The notes under the pieces: generated by a model
Told to the model about the DNA's origin: nothing
What the model saw: only the letters and a program-made list of their open reading frames with translations
The model's database searches: none
Shown here: positions 16,975 through 26,084 of the stretch, piece after piece
Layout of the letters: every line of letters starts with the position of its first letter
How positions within the stretch are numbered: the first letter of the stretch is position 1
Program-made: the position numbers and the translations under genes
Source: Flavobacteriaceae bacterium
Lineage (GTDB): Bacteria > Bacteroidota > Bacteroidia > Flavobacteriales > Flavobacteriaceae
Direction: 5' to 3'
Length of the DNA stretch: 64,000 nucleotides
NCBI GenBank assembly: GCA_022428005.1
Contig: JAKMDI010000011.1
Location: 1-64,000, forward strand

Positions 16975-17946
16975 TTGGACCTATCAGCTTTTAAAACAAA
17001 AATGTCGACTTGGGCTGCCACGCAAAAGCCCTTTTTTTTTCTGATCGATTTCGAAATGCAAAAGCCTGTGCTTTGCCCCTTGGAAGAGGCCAAAGACCTC
17101 GGCTTTCTCTTTGACATCAAAGGCTTTCGAAATTTTGATCCCACAACCCGAAAACCCAAGCCTATACCGCTGTCCATAAAGCCCGTGGCCAAAGAAACCT
17201 ACACCCATGCCTACCAAAGGGTCATCGATGAAATTTACAAGGGAAACTCTTTTTTGTTAAACCTTACTTTTCCCTCGGCCATTGAAACCCCACTGGACTT
17301 GGAAGACGTTTTCCACTGGGCAAAAGCCCCATATAAACTCCATCACCAAGGGGATTTTGTGGTCTATTCGCCCGAGTGTTTTGTAAAAATCAAAAACGAC
17401 CATATCTATTCCTACCCCATGAAGGGTACCATCGACGCTCGTTTGCCCGACGCCCAAAATACATTGACCACCGACCCCAAAGAAATCAATGAACACAATA
17501 CCATCGTGGACCTCATCCGCAATGATCTGTCCAAAGTGGCCAAAGAAGTCCAAGTCAAACGCTTCCGGTACCTCGACAAAATCAAAACTCAAAAAAACGA
17601 AATCTACCACACCAGCTCAGAAATCAGAGGAAAACTTCCCCCCGATTGGAAAAGTCAATTGCCCGATTTACTGCTGAGCATGCTCCCAGCAGGATCTATT
17701 TGTGGTGCACCAAAAGCAAAAACCGTTTCCATCATTCAGGAGGTAGAACAAGACCCCAGAGGGTATTATACCGGTATCTTCGGATATTTTGATGGGGAGG
17801 AACTGGACAGTGCGGTCAACATCCGTTTTATTGAAGAAAAAAACAACCAATTACTCTATCGCAGCGGCGGTGGCATAACCTTTCTCAGCGATATGGAATC
17901 CGAGTATAATGAACTGATAGAAAAGATCTATGTTCCCGTTGTTTGA
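16975..17946 (+). CDS. pabB: Aminodeoxychorismate synthase component I
   Basis: Chorismate-binding enzyme of about 323 residues making 4-amino-4-deoxychorismate for folate. The core motifs are YPMKGTIDA (the PIKGT-type lysine of PabB rather than the anthranilate synthase form), HNTIVDLIRNDL, PAGSICGAPKAKT and YTGIFGYFDG. The N-terminal part of larger TrpE/PabB proteins is short here. The start is TTG 16975; ATG 17002 is the first ATG and could be used instead. It overlaps pabC by 17 nt, and the pair covers two consecutive reactions to p-aminobenzoate. Confidence 0.9.
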   Translation: MDLSAFKTKMSTWAATQKPFFFLIDFEMQKPVLCPLEEAKDLGFLFDIKGFRNFDPTTRKPKPIPLSIKPVAKETYTHAYQRVIDEIYKGNSFLLNLTFPSAIETPLDLEDVFHWAKAPYKLHHQGDFVVYSPECFVKIKNDHIYSYPMKGTIDARLPDAQNTLTTDPKEINEHNTIVDLIRNDLSKVAKEVQVKRFRYLDKIKTQKNEIYHTSSEIRGKLPPDWKSQLPDLLLSMLPAGSICGAPKAKTVSIIQEVEQDPRGYYTGIFGYFDGEELDSAVNIRFIEEKNNQLLYRSGGGITFLSDMESEYNELIEKIYVPVV

Positions 17947-18526
17947 ATCCCTTTGTGTATTGGACGGAAACATTCTCCACACCGAATGGCACCAACTTCG
18001 GTTTCAACAGGCCTACAGCACGCTTTTTGGAAAACCCCCCACATTTAATCTCGTAGACGGCATCCAGGTGCCCAAAAAATTTTCCCAAGGAAAAGTAAAA
18101 CTAAAGATCAGCTATGATGCTGCCCATAAGGAGCATTATTTTCAACACTATAAAATGCAAAACATCCAGCAGATTCAATTGGTCGCTGTTGAAAATTTAG
18201 ACTATACCTATAAATATAGTAAGCGAGAAAATTTAGAGCTACTGTTTGCCCAACGTGGCCATTGCGACGATGTACTGATTGTTCGAAACGGATGGATAAC
18301 AGACAGCTCCTATGCCAATGTTGTTTTTTATGATGGCGCGCATTGGTGGACACCAGCGGCACCTTTGTTGGCCGGAACCTGTCGCGCTCGGTTGTTGTCC
18401 AAGGGAGTAATCCGAGAAAAGCCGATTCACGTCAAGGACCTCAAATTGTTTAATGGGTTAAAATTGATCAACGCACTGAGGGACTTCGATCAACCAACAA
18501 TCCCCATAACCAGCCTACTTGATTAA
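17930..18526 (+). CDS. pabC: Aminodeoxychorismate lyase (class IV aminotransferase fold)
   Basis: PLP enzyme of 198 residues that would release pyruvate from aminodeoxychorismate to give p-aminobenzoate. It has the class IV features LLFAQRGHCDDVLIVRNG, ITDSSYANVVFYDG and the substrate loop PLLAGTCRARLL; the likely PLP lysine is in YKYSKREN. Shorter than typical (about 270) because the N-terminal domain is compact. It overlaps pabB, which makes the assignment as PabC more likely than a branched-chain aminotransferase. It converges with plsC with a 4-nt overlap. Confidence 0.82.
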   Translation: MFPLFESLCVLDGNILHTEWHQLRFQQAYSTLFGKPPTFNLVDGIQVPKKFSQGKVKLKISYDAAHKEHYFQHYKMQNIQQIQLVAVENLDYTYKYSKRENLELLFAQRGHCDDVLIVRNGWITDSSYANVVFYDGAHWWTPAAPLLAGTCRARLLSKGVIREKPIHVKDLKLFNGLKLINALRDFDQPTIPITSLLD

Positions 18527-19305
18527 CTTAATTTTTTTGATTTTTTCCAAACGTCAATGGCCTCCACAGCGGCCTGTTCACCGTCATTTAACAGTTCGGA
18601 TGCAATGAGATTATAGGTCTTTTGTTGTAGCTCAGGGATGTCCTTTTCTCCCAATCCGGCCGTGGGCAGGGTCGGGTGGATGTCCACCCGCAATACGCCA
18701 GGGTAGCCATGGGTGGTGTACCATGGAAATTTTCTTTTACAGTCTAAAAAAACCATGGGACAAATGGGCAGCTCATGTTCTATAGCAATTTTAAAAGCAC
18801 CCTGTTTAAATGGGTTCAGCAATATGGTTTCGTCTGTGTATTCCTTTTCTGGAAAAATGCAAACACTATAGCCTTTTTGCAATACTTTTTTGGCACGGCC
18901 ATAGACCCCATACCGGCTTTTGGAGCTGCTGCGGTCCACCATAATGGCCGCGCGTTTGTAGAGGTATCCAAAAAAAGGAATTTTAACCAATTCTTTTTTG
19001 CCGACAAAAACAAAAGGAGTAGGAGCGGCGGCAAACATCAGCATGATATCTATATAGCTGGAATGATTGGCTACCAGCATATAACTTTTTTTGAGGTCTA
19101 CGGTTGTTTTAAAAGTTTTTTTCATCCAGAATCCTGTACCCAATAACACGGTTCTGGCCCAGAGATTTCGCGCAATCCAAAAGAATGGACGGTAACCGTC
19201 AGGGAACAATAACAGCAATGCCAGTAAAGGAAATAATATTATCACAAGGGTGGATGACAATAAATAAAACCACATTCTCCACAGTAGGAGTAAGATTTTT
19301 CTCAT
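18523..19305 (-). CDS. plsC: 1-acylglycerol-3-phosphate acyltransferase
   Basis: Membrane acyltransferase of 260 residues that makes phosphatidic acid. An N-terminal transmembrane region (about 8-35) precedes the catalytic NHSSYID (HX4D, about 80) and FPEKEYTDE, a variant of the FPEGTRS block, followed by KQGAFKIAIEHELPICPMVF. It is the only gene of its minus-strand unit. Lyso-ornithine or other lipid acceptors cannot be excluded. Confidence 0.85.
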   Translation of the reverse strand: MRKILLLLWRMWFYLLSSTLVIILFPLLALLLLFPDGYRPFFWIARNLWARTVLLGTGFWMKKTFKTTVDLKKSYMLVANHSSYIDIMLMFAAAPTPFVFVGKKELVKIPFFGYLYKRAAIMVDRSSSKSRYGVYGRAKKVLQKGYSVCIFPEKEYTDETILLNPFKQGAFKIAIEHELPICPMVFLDCKRKFPWYTTHGYPGVLRVDIHPTLPTAGLGEKDIPELQQKTYNLIASELLNDGEQAAVEAIDVWKKSKKLS

Positions 19306-19403
19306 GCATCAAATATAAATTAATTAGTGCGTTTTTCTCTAAAATATGTAGTGTCTGAGCTGCCATAGTAATCCTGTGTAAACAGCGGGTGGCCAAAAAA
19401 TAG

Positions 19404-19434
19404 TTGTGCTCGTATAATAGGAACCGTACCTTTA
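19404..19434 (+). promoter_or_regulatory. Promoter of trpS
   Basis: TTG at 19404-19406 and TACCTTTA at 19427-19434 are separated by 20 nt, close to the Bacteroidota consensus (last base A instead of G). It places transcription just before ATG 19449 and rules out the in-frame TTG at 19404 as start. Confidence 0.6.
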
Positions 19435-19448
19435 CAAAAAAAATTAAA

Positions 19449-20417
19449 ATGGCACGGATTTTAACAGGTGTTCAGTCCACTGGTGTTCCCCACTTGGGAA
19501 ACTTGTTGGGGGCTGTACTTCCAGCAATCAAAATGGCCGAAGATCAGTCCAATGAAGCTTTTCTGTTTATCGCAGACCTCCACTCCATCACCCAAGTCAA
19601 GGATGGGGCTCAGTTAAAGAAGAATACTTTTGCCACGGCAGCTGCATGGCTCGCCTGCGGATTGGACCCTGAGAAAACTGTTTTTTATCGCCAAAGTGAT
19701 GTGAGTCAGGTCACCACCTTGGCCTGGTTTCTCAGTTGTTTTTTTCCTTTTCAGCGTTTGACGCTGGCCCACTCATTTAAGGACAAAGCGGGCCAATTGG
19801 AAGATGTGAATGCAGGCTTGTTTACCTATCCCATGTTGATGGCCGCCGATATTTTGATCTACGACGCCGAGGTGGTTCCCGTAGGCAAAGACCAGTTACA
19901 GCACTTGGAAATGACCCGTGATGTCGCCGCCCGTTTTAACCATCAGATGGGAGATACCTTTGTGATGCCCCAGGCTAAAATTCAGGAAAGTACCCAATAT
20001 GTAATCGGTACGGATGGGAATAAAATGTCCAAGTCAAAAAACAACATCATCGATATTTTCCAACCCGATAAAGCCCTGAGAAAACAAATCATGGGCATAC
20101 AAACCGACAGTACCCCCTTGGAGGCCCCCAAAGATCCCGATGCGTGTAATGTGTTTAAGTTGTTTTCATTAATGGGATCTCCAGATCAAATCCTCACTTT
20201 AAAAAAACAATATTTGGAGGGAGGAATGGGATATGGTCATGCCAAGCAGGCCTTGTATGAATTGGTGCTGGAGAATTTTAAAACAGAAAGGGAAAAATTC
20301 AATTTCTACAACGATCAGCCCGAGACGGTGGAAAAAGCTTTGACTCTTGGCGCTGAAAAGGCAGCCCATGTTGCCGACGAAGTATTGATTCGGGTACGAA
20401 AAAAATTAGGGTATTAG
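19449..20417 (+). CDS. trpS: Tryptophanyl-tRNA synthetase
   Basis: Class I aminoacyl-tRNA synthetase of 322 residues. The HIGH-type motif is GVPHLGNLLG (about 11-20), the KMSKS motif is GNKMSKSKNN, and AHSFKDKAGQ and PVGKDQLQHLEMTRDVA are typical of bacterial TrpS. Start ATG 19449 gives the classic MARILTGVQSTG. Converges with dprA with a 4-nt overlap. Confidence 0.96.
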   Translation: MARILTGVQSTGVPHLGNLLGAVLPAIKMAEDQSNEAFLFIADLHSITQVKDGAQLKKNTFATAAAWLACGLDPEKTVFYRQSDVSQVTTLAWFLSCFFPFQRLTLAHSFKDKAGQLEDVNAGLFTYPMLMAADILIYDAEVVPVGKDQLQHLEMTRDVAARFNHQMGDTFVMPQAKIQESTQYVIGTDGNKMSKSKNNIIDIFQPDKALRKQIMGIQTDSTPLEAPKDPDACNVFKLFSLMGSPDQILTLKKQYLEGGMGYGHAKQALYELVLENFKTEREKFNFYNDQPETVEKALTLGAEKAAHVADEVLIRVRKKLGY

Positions 20418-21511
20418 ATCCACTCAAATAATTTTCCCGGTAGCGGTTTAACACAACCTTTCATTTCCAACTTAAACAAAAGTGTAGCGGTTTTACTGAT
20501 AGAGAAACCCGTGGAAAGGGCAATATTATCTAAGCTTTCTTGAGCCACCGATTTAAAGCAATCAAAAATCACTTTTTCTTCGTCTTCCAAGTTCACAAAT
20601 AACTTTTTTTGTACACCCTGGGGCTGAGGGGTTGGCGTCCACCCCATGGCTTGAATGAGATCATCGGCTCCGGTGATGAGTTGGGCTTTTTGGGAACGGA
20701 TCAGCTGGTGACATCCCCCGTGTACCGCTTTTCCAACTTGGCCAGGGAAAGCAAATAGTTCCCGATTGTATTGGTGCGCAAAGTTGGCGGTGATCATGCT
20801 ACCACCGCGGATCTTGGATTGAATGACCACGGTGGCGTGGGACAGGCCAGCGATGATTCTGTTGCGGATCAAAAAATGTTTTCGATCAAATTTTTCGTCC
20901 AACATAAATTCAGAAACAAAGCCCCCGTCAGCTTCCATTTCCGCAACATAGGCCTGATGCTCTGGAGGGTAAATTTGATTCAGCCCGTGGGCCATACAAG
21001 CCAAGGTCGGTAACTTAGATTTTATCGCTTGGTGGTGTGCAATGATGTCGATGCCTCGCGCAAAACCAGACACAATCATCGGGTTTACCCCTTGAAGCCC
21101 CTGAATTAATTCACGACAGAGCTTTTCACCGTGGGCGTCACAAGAACGGGTACCCACAATACTGATGAGCCTGCGTTGGGTAAAGCTGAAATTCCCTTTA
21201 GAGAATAAAACTAAGGGGGCATCGGGGCAAAAGGAAAGGGTTTTGGGATAGGCAGGGTCTCCAAGAAAAATCGGCTTGATTTGGTGTTTGTTTATTTTTT
21301 CCTCCTCCTTGTAAACAGCGTCGGCATATTTTCTCCAGCCCTTGAGGTGGTCGATCAATACTTTACCAATCCCTTCTAATGACAGGAAATCCTCGGGTGA
21401 TCGGTCAAAAATCGCTTCAGGGCTAGTGCTGAATTCCCATAATTTTTTGCTGCTAACGTTGCCCAATCCGGGGATCATTCGCAAAAAAAGGCAGGCTTGG
21501 AGACGGTTCAT
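20414..21511 (-). CDS. dprA: DNA-processing protein DprA
   Basis: A 365-residue DprA/Smf, which loads RecA on incoming single-stranded DNA in transformation. An N-terminal helix-hairpin-helix part (MIPGLGNVSSKKLW, SLEGIGKVL) is followed by the Rossmann-like core with SIVGTRSCDAHG, IVSGFARGIDIIAHHQAI, NRIIAGLSHATVV and GGSMITANFAHQ. A C-terminal winged-helix part ends the protein. The start MNRLQACLF at 21511 was chosen over a TTG/AT-rich extension. It diverges from the HU-SPOR gene. Confidence 0.95.
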   Translation of the reverse strand: MNRLQACLFLRMIPGLGNVSSKKLWEFSTSPEAIFDRSPEDFLSLEGIGKVLIDHLKGWRKYADAVYKEEEKINKHQIKPIFLGDPAYPKTLSFCPDAPLVLFSKGNFSFTQRRLISIVGTRSCDAHGEKLCRELIQGLQGVNPMIVSGFARGIDIIAHHQAIKSKLPTLACMAHGLNQIYPPEHQAYVAEMEADGGFVSEFMLDEKFDRKHFLIRNRIIAGLSHATVVIQSKIRGGSMITANFAHQYNRELFAFPGQVGKAVHGGCHQLIRSQKAQLITGADDLIQAMGWTPTPQPQGVQKKLFVNLEDEEKVIFDCFKSVAQESLDNIALSTGFSISKTATLLFKLEMKGCVKPLPGKLFEWI

Positions 21512-21588
21512 GGTAAAAAAATAAAATTTAGGGGCTGTCAAATATAATAACATAAATATTCATCGTTATTAAAGGACAGAAATATTCT

Positions 21589-21596
21589 TATATTTG
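21589..21596 (+). promoter_or_regulatory. -7 element for HU-SPOR gene
   Basis: TATATTTG fits TAnnTTTG and ends 3 nt before ATG 21600, so a transcript would be leaderless or nearly so. No clear TTTG lies at the expected distance upstream. Confidence 0.4.
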
Positions 21597-21599
21597 AGT

Positions 21600-22580
21600 A
21601 TGTCATTGCAGCAATACATCAAGGAGTTACTCTACCAGCACGAGTGTGTAACTGTTCCCAACTTTGGGGCTTTCCTCACCCGTTCTGTTCCTGTGTTGAT
21701 TCATCCTGATACGGATGTTTTTTCTCCTCCGAAAAAGGAAGTGAGTTTTAACAGTCTCCTAAAAAGTAATGACGGTATACTGGCAAATTATATGGCCAAA
21801 AAAGAAAAGGTATCCTACGAGCAAGCCCTCCGAAAAATAGAAAGAGAGGTAATTGTTTGGAAACAACGATTGAACACCCAGCATTTGAGTTTTGCTGGTA
21901 TTGGTGAAATGCAGCTAAATCCTCACAAAAGAATTAGTTTTTCTCCCTATGGATCGATAAACTTCGATCTCAGTTCGTTTGGATTGGAGCGTTTTACCAG
22001 AAAAGCAATACACCCACTAAAAATTAACGAATCACCAAAATCCCCACCCATTATGGAAAAAGGAAAAAATGACAATATGATGTTCACCCCATCAAAAAAA
22101 GAAGAGAAAAAAGAAAAATCTCCCCTAGTGCGTTATGCAGCAGTTGGGGTGATTGGCATCGTTTTAATTGGAGCGGTGTATTATTTCGGTCAGGAATACT
22201 TGGCGAGTGAAAAAGCCAAAGCAACTGAAATGGCGCAAAAGAAAATAAAAAGCAATGTACAAAAAGCGACCTTTGACTTGGGCGCGTTGGATCAAGTAGA
22301 CCTCAACTTAGAGGCCCTGCCTGAAGTTGCGGAACAAGCGGTTATGACAACGCCATATTTTAGCGTTATCGCTGGCTCCTACAGGTCCATAGACAATGCT
22401 GAAAAAAAATTGGCGCAATTGAAAGCAAACGGTTATGATGCTGCTTTTACCGAAATCAATCCGGAAGGACTACACCGAGTAGCCTACGGTCGTTTTACTT
22501 CAAAGCGCAAAGCTTTAAATTTACACAATTTCATACGGTTCTCTCTCCAGGAAGAGGCGTGGTATTTAGAAGAAAAATAA
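21600..22580 (+). CDS. HU/CCDC81-like and SPOR domain membrane protein
   Basis: A 326-residue protein of three parts. Residues 1-130 resemble the bacterial HU-CCDC81 pair (QQYIKELLYQHECVTVPNFG, LLKSNDGILANYMA, GIGEMQLNPHKRISFSPYG). A transmembrane helix lies at about 178-198 after a Lys/Glu-rich linker. A C-terminal SPOR domain (about 258-322, YFSVIAGSYRSIDNAEKKL) binds denuded peptidoglycan in other proteins. Topology would put the HU-like part in the cytoplasm and SPOR in the periplasm. A link to cell division is inferred. The ATG at 21600 is preceded by an in-frame TTG. Confidence 0.8.
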   Translation: MSLQQYIKELLYQHECVTVPNFGAFLTRSVPVLIHPDTDVFSPPKKEVSFNSLLKSNDGILANYMAKKEKVSYEQALRKIEREVIVWKQRLNTQHLSFAGIGEMQLNPHKRISFSPYGSINFDLSSFGLERFTRKAIHPLKINESPKSPPIMEKGKNDNMMFTPSKKEEKKEKSPLVRYAAVGVIGIVLIGAVYYFGQEYLASEKAKATEMAQKKIKSNVQKATFDLGALDQVDLNLEALPEVAEQAVMTTPYFSVIAGSYRSIDNAEKKLAQLKANGYDAAFTEINPEGLHRVAYGRFTSKRKALNLHNFIRFSLQEEAWYLEEK

Positions 22581-22581
22581 G

Positions 22582-23802
22582 CTACATCCTGTAAATCCAG
22601 CTTTTGGGATTTTGCGGTGTGGAGTTGCTAAACACGCTGAACTGCAAGGTCGTTTTGCCCGTCTGGGGGTGCGAGAATATTTCGCCAATGGGCTGCTTCG
22701 CCACTACTTTTTCTCCTTTTTTGACGTACACTTTACCCATGTTTTTATAGGTCGTTATAAAATTTCCGTGTTTAATCAAAACGGTAGGGTTACTCCCTTT
22801 AAAGCTGAGGATTGACATTACTTCACCCTCAAAAACAGCCCTTGCTTCTGCCTGGGGAGAAGTCGCAATGGTTACTCCATTACTTTTGATCATCGTGGTT
22901 TTGACCACAGGGTGGGGTTGGGTGCCAAACCGCTGAATCACGACACCTTTTTCTACAGGCCAAGGAAGCTTTCCCTTGTTGGCAACAAAGTTCTTGGCCA
23001 ACAACTTTGCCTCTGGGGTAAGGGTAAACGTGCTTTGAGATTTTTTGCCAGCAGCCCTGTTAGAGGCAGCGATGGCCTCTCGAATCAATCGGTCTATTTC
23101 ACGATCAATGGCCGCCGCTTTCCGTTGTTTTGTTTTGATCTCTTGCGCCATCGACCGCGATTTGCTCTTCAAACTCGAAATAAGTCTTTGCTGGGACTTG
23201 CGTTCTTGCTCCAATGCCTGTTGTACTTTTCGGTTTTCTTTGACCAGGTTTTCTTTCTGGGCTTTCTGCTCCAATAAACGGGCGTTAAGTTCTTGTAGTG
23301 TTTTGGTTTTTTCCGCGATTTCTTCCCCTTGTTTCTTTCTAAAATTTGCGTATTGCTTCATGTATTGAATGCGCTTATAGGCCTGAAGAAAATCCTCGGA
23401 GGAAAATAAAAACATCAATCGATTCTGTGAAGAGTTACTCTTATAAGACTTACGAATCATTTCGGCATAGTCCATTTTTAAAAGCTCGAGTTCTTTTCTC
23501 AAATTAGTAATGTTTCTTTGGTTGACATTTATCTGTCGGGTCAGCAGATTGGCTTGTTCGTTGTTGACTTTTACCAAATCGTTTCGGACTGATATTTTAA
23601 CGCTAAGGTCTTCTACTTGAGATAAAACAGACTTTTCCTTTTTGGAATTTTTAAAGAGCAAGCCGTTGATTTGTTTGATCTCTGCTTGCAGTCTCTTTTT
23701 TTGATTTTCAAGAGATTTTTGGCGGGCAGCATTGGATTGGGCCATTCCCAGTGCACTGAGGAAAAGGAAAAGAAGAATACAGTGCTTTCTGAAGCTTTGC
23801 AT
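22582..23802 (-). CDS. envC: EnvC-like murein hydrolase activator (degenerate M23)
   Basis: Periplasmic protein of 406 residues: signal peptide to about 21, long coiled coil (about 25-260) and a C-terminal LytM/M23 fold (about 275-406). The metal ligands are missing: the place of the HxxxD motif reads KSNGVTIAT and the place of HxH reads LQFSVF. Loss of the ligands is also seen in EnvC, which activates amidases rather than cutting peptidoglycan itself, so an activator role at division is the best guess. Its first base overlaps the stop of the DUF4292 gene. Confidence 0.88.
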   Translation of the reverse strand: MQSFRKHCILLFLFLSALGMAQSNAARQKSLENQKKRLQAEIKQINGLLFKNSKKEKSVLSQVEDLSVKISVRNDLVKVNNEQANLLTRQINVNQRNITNLRKELELLKMDYAEMIRKSYKSNSSQNRLMFLFSSEDFLQAYKRIQYMKQYANFRKKQGEEIAEKTKTLQELNARLLEQKAQKENLVKENRKVQQALEQERKSQQRLISSLKSKSRSMAQEIKTKQRKAAAIDREIDRLIREAIAASNRAAGKKSQSTFTLTPEAKLLAKNFVANKGKLPWPVEKGVVIQRFGTQPHPVVKTTMIKSNGVTIATSPQAEARAVFEGEVMSILSFKGSNPTVLIKHGNFITTYKNMGKVYVKKGEKVVAKQPIGEIFSHPQTGKTTLQFSVFSNSTPQNPKSWIYRM

Positions 23803-24593
23803 TACATTTCTATTGGTTTATAGCCCTGTGGGATATCAAAGGGAATACTCAACCGATCAGGGAAATCCGCCCGGGTGTATTCCATTATAATTCTGGTCAA
23901 TGCATTTCCATCAAAGAGTGAAATGTGGACTTCACCTGGAACAAATACTCCTTCTACCTTTTGATGGTTAAGGTATTTAACGGTTAGAGATTGCGCAGTT
24001 CCTGGCACCATAAATCGCTGTTCCAAAAGTTGGAAGCTCTCGGGGTCAAAGAAAAAAGTGGGACGAAATCGTATATTGTTGGAGCGGGGGGTTAAAATAT
24101 AATACTTGGGATGGGAAATGGTCTCCCAACGACCCCGATTAATATCGGAAAGGGGCAGCCCCATCAAAAGATTTTGCAAGTCAGAAAATTCAAAATTGGT
24201 GTTGAATTGTTCGTTTATAAAAGAAACGTCCCCTTTAAAAAAAGTCTTTTGAAACTTCTCGTAAAAAGAAACCTTTTTGGGAGTGATCAGCAGTTTGGCA
24301 ATGGGGACAATCATGTTGGCGCTCATCCATATAGATTTGGCTTTCTCCAACCGCATATTGACGATGATTTGTTGTTTTCGTCTTCCATCGTCGTAGGTTG
24401 TTTTAACCCGGGATCTAAATTTTTTATAGTCCAATTGCTGTTTTCCAATTGACTTGGTCAGCTCTTTAGTTTCGATGTTTTTCATCGGTACCCTACTGGG
24501 AGGAAGGGCAGGTGCTTTACAAGCCGCAACCACCATCAGCGCAATCAAAATAGGTGTTTTGATCCATAATCCAGTAAGAGGTTGCTGCTTCAT
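23802..24593 (-). CDS. DUF4292 outer-membrane lipoprotein
   Basis: A 263-residue lipoprotein with lipobox VAAC (about residue 25) and a DUF4292 body of many short strands (VKTTYDDGRRKQQIIVNMR, SIWMSANMIVPIAKLLITP, RIIMEYTRADFPD). The pattern of a beta sheet laid around acyl or lipoprotein cargo is like LolA/LolB, and I recall DUF4292 as related to that fold, but function is unproven. Start ATG 24593 was chosen over an upstream in-frame start within the nucleotidyltransferase gene. It is coupled to envC (1-nt overlap) and lies 1 nt after the nucleotidyltransferase gene. Confidence 0.8.
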   Translation of the reverse strand: MKQQPLTGLWIKTPILIALMVVAACKAPALPPSRVPMKNIETKELTKSIGKQQLDYKKFRSRVKTTYDDGRRKQQIIVNMRLEKAKSIWMSANMIVPIAKLLITPKKVSFYEKFQKTFFKGDVSFINEQFNTNFEFSDLQNLLMGLPLSDINRGRWETISHPKYYILTPRSNNIRFRPTFFFDPESFQLLEQRFMVPGTAQSLTVKYLNHQKVEGVFVPGEVHISLFDGNALTRIIMEYTRADFPDRLSIPFDIPQGYKPIEM

Positions 24594-24594
24594 A

Positions 24595-25611
24595 TTATGA
24601 TAATTCGGAATAGTCGCCAATACTGACAAAATTAAATGATCCGTCATAAACCACGTGGTTACCGATCATGGCGCCCTGTAATTCGGCATTTTTTATAACT
24701 GTGTGTTTTTGAACTAAACTTTTAATCAAGGTAGAGTTCTCGATCTGGGTCCCCTCGCCTACTGCAGAGTAAGGGCCTATTGTAGAATTTTTTAGCACCA
24801 CTCCAGGGCCAATAAAACAGGGGGGAATGATTGTACTGTTTTCCAATACCACATCCTTGGCCACAAGCGCTGCGCCTTCCTCGGTTAGGATCTCCAACAT
24901 TTTGGTGTTGGTTTCCAGCGTAATCTTTGGATTGCCGCAATCCATCCACTCTTTGACAGCGCCAGGGGTAAAAACCGCACCCTTTTCCATCATGTCCAAG
25001 ATGCCTTCATTCAACAAGAACTCTTCGCCAGGGGCGCGTTCCTCTTCCATGGTCTTTTCCAAAGCTGCCTTTATGACTGCACCCTCTTTAAAGTAATAAA
25101 TTCCAATCACCGCCAGGTCAGAGACAAATTCTTCGGGTTTTTCCACCAGCGCGGTGATCTGGTTTTCGGTATTCATTTTTACAACGCCATAAGCTTTGGG
25201 GTTTTCTACTTTTTTTACCCATATCATCCCATCGGCGGAGGAGTCCAAGGATAAGTCGGTTCTGATAAGGGTATCGGCATAAGCGACAATTATTGGACCA
25301 GACAAAGAATCGGCAGCACACATTACAGCATGCCCAGTTCCCAAGGGTTCCAATTGTCGGTAAATGGAGGTTTTAGCCCCTAAGTTATCGGCAACTTGGG
25401 TCAACTCTTCTTCTATTTCTGAGCCAAAAAAGGCAGGGTCGCCCAAAATAAAAGCCACTTCATCTATGGGTTGATCAACTACTCGGGCAATTTCATTTAC
25501 CAATTGGGCTACAATTGGGGCGCCAGCAACAGGCAACATAGGCTTAGGAACGGTCAGGCTGTGGGGTCTTAGCCTTGATCCCCTTCCTGCCATTGGAACA
25601 ATGATTTTCAA
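24595..25611 (-). CDS. Sugar-phosphate nucleotidyltransferase with beta-helix
   Basis: A 338-residue nucleotidyltransferase (NTP_transferase fold) with MAGRGSRLRPHSLTVPKPML at the N-terminus, the G-loop and PKP signature of glucose-1-phosphate or mannose-1-phosphate thymidylyl/guanylyltransferases. IIVAYADTLI holds the metal-binding Asp. From about 250 a left-handed beta-helix is visible in hexapeptide repeats (VVLENSTIIPP, VVLKNSTIGPYS, TQIENSTLIKS). It would supply a nucleotide sugar for envelope glycans; the sugar cannot be told. Operon dut - this gene - DUF4292 - envC. Confidence 0.85.
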   Translation of the reverse strand: MKIIVPMAGRGSRLRPHSLTVPKPMLPVAGAPIVAQLVNEIARVVDQPIDEVAFILGDPAFFGSEIEEELTQVADNLGAKTSIYRQLEPLGTGHAVMCAADSLSGPIIVAYADTLIRTDLSLDSSADGMIWVKKVENPKAYGVVKMNTENQITALVEKPEEFVSDLAVIGIYYFKEGAVIKAALEKTMEEERAPGEEFLLNEGILDMMEKGAVFTPGAVKEWMDCGNPKITLETNTKMLEILTEEGAALVAKDVVLENSTIIPPCFIGPGVVLKNSTIGPYSAVGEGTQIENSTLIKSLVQKHTVIKNAELQGAMIGNHVVYDGSFNFVSIGDYSELS

Positions 25612-25646
25612 TATATTATCTTTTTAATTTAAACAAAAGCTTTAAT

Positions 25647-26084
25647 TTATTTTTTTCCTGTACTTCCGAAGCCTCCCTGCCCTCTTTCGGACTGGGGTAG
25701 GGCCTCTACGGCTTTCCACTTGACTTGACTGTATTGCGCAATTACCAATTGGGCAATGCGATCTTGTGGTGCAACCGTAAAAGGTTCGTTAGAAAGATTT
25801 ACTAATATTACCCCTATGTCTCCGCGGTAGTCAGCATCAATTGTTCCAGGGGCGTTGAGCACAGTTACTCCATTTTTAGCGGCCAGTCCACTTCTCGGGC
25901 GTACCTGCGCCTCGTAGCCTTCGGGTAATGCAATAGACAGACCTGTCGGGATGATCTTGCGCTCCAATACACCCAAGGTAATAGGCTCCTCTATATGGGC
26001 ACGGAGGTCCATCCCTGCTGACTGTGGCGTAGCGTAGTGGGGCAATGCTCCTGGGCCAACAAAACGAACTGGAATTTCTAACAT
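25647..26084 (-). CDS. dut: dUTP diphosphatase
   Basis: Trimeric dUTPase of 145 residues hydrolysing dUTP to dUMP. All five motifs are present: AGMDLRA (1), RPRSGLA (2), [13 protein letters not shown] (3), QDRIAQLVI (4) and [10 protein letters not shown] (5). It is the first gene of the minus-strand operon leading to envC, 35 nt before the nucleotidyltransferase. Confidence 0.97.
   Translation of the reverse strand: MLEIPVRFVGPGALPHYATPQSAGMDLRAHIEEPITLGVLERKIIPTGLSIALPEGYEAQVRPRSGLAAKNGVTVLNAPGTIDADYRGDIGVILVNLSNEPFTVAPQDRIAQLVIAQYSQVKWKAVEALPQSERGQGGFGSTGKK

Noticed and set aside
24646-24663. CACGTG palindrome in the nucleotidyltransferase gene (AACCACGTGGTT)
   Set aside because: The flanks do not fit TGTT/AACA of parS and the site is ordinary coding sequence.
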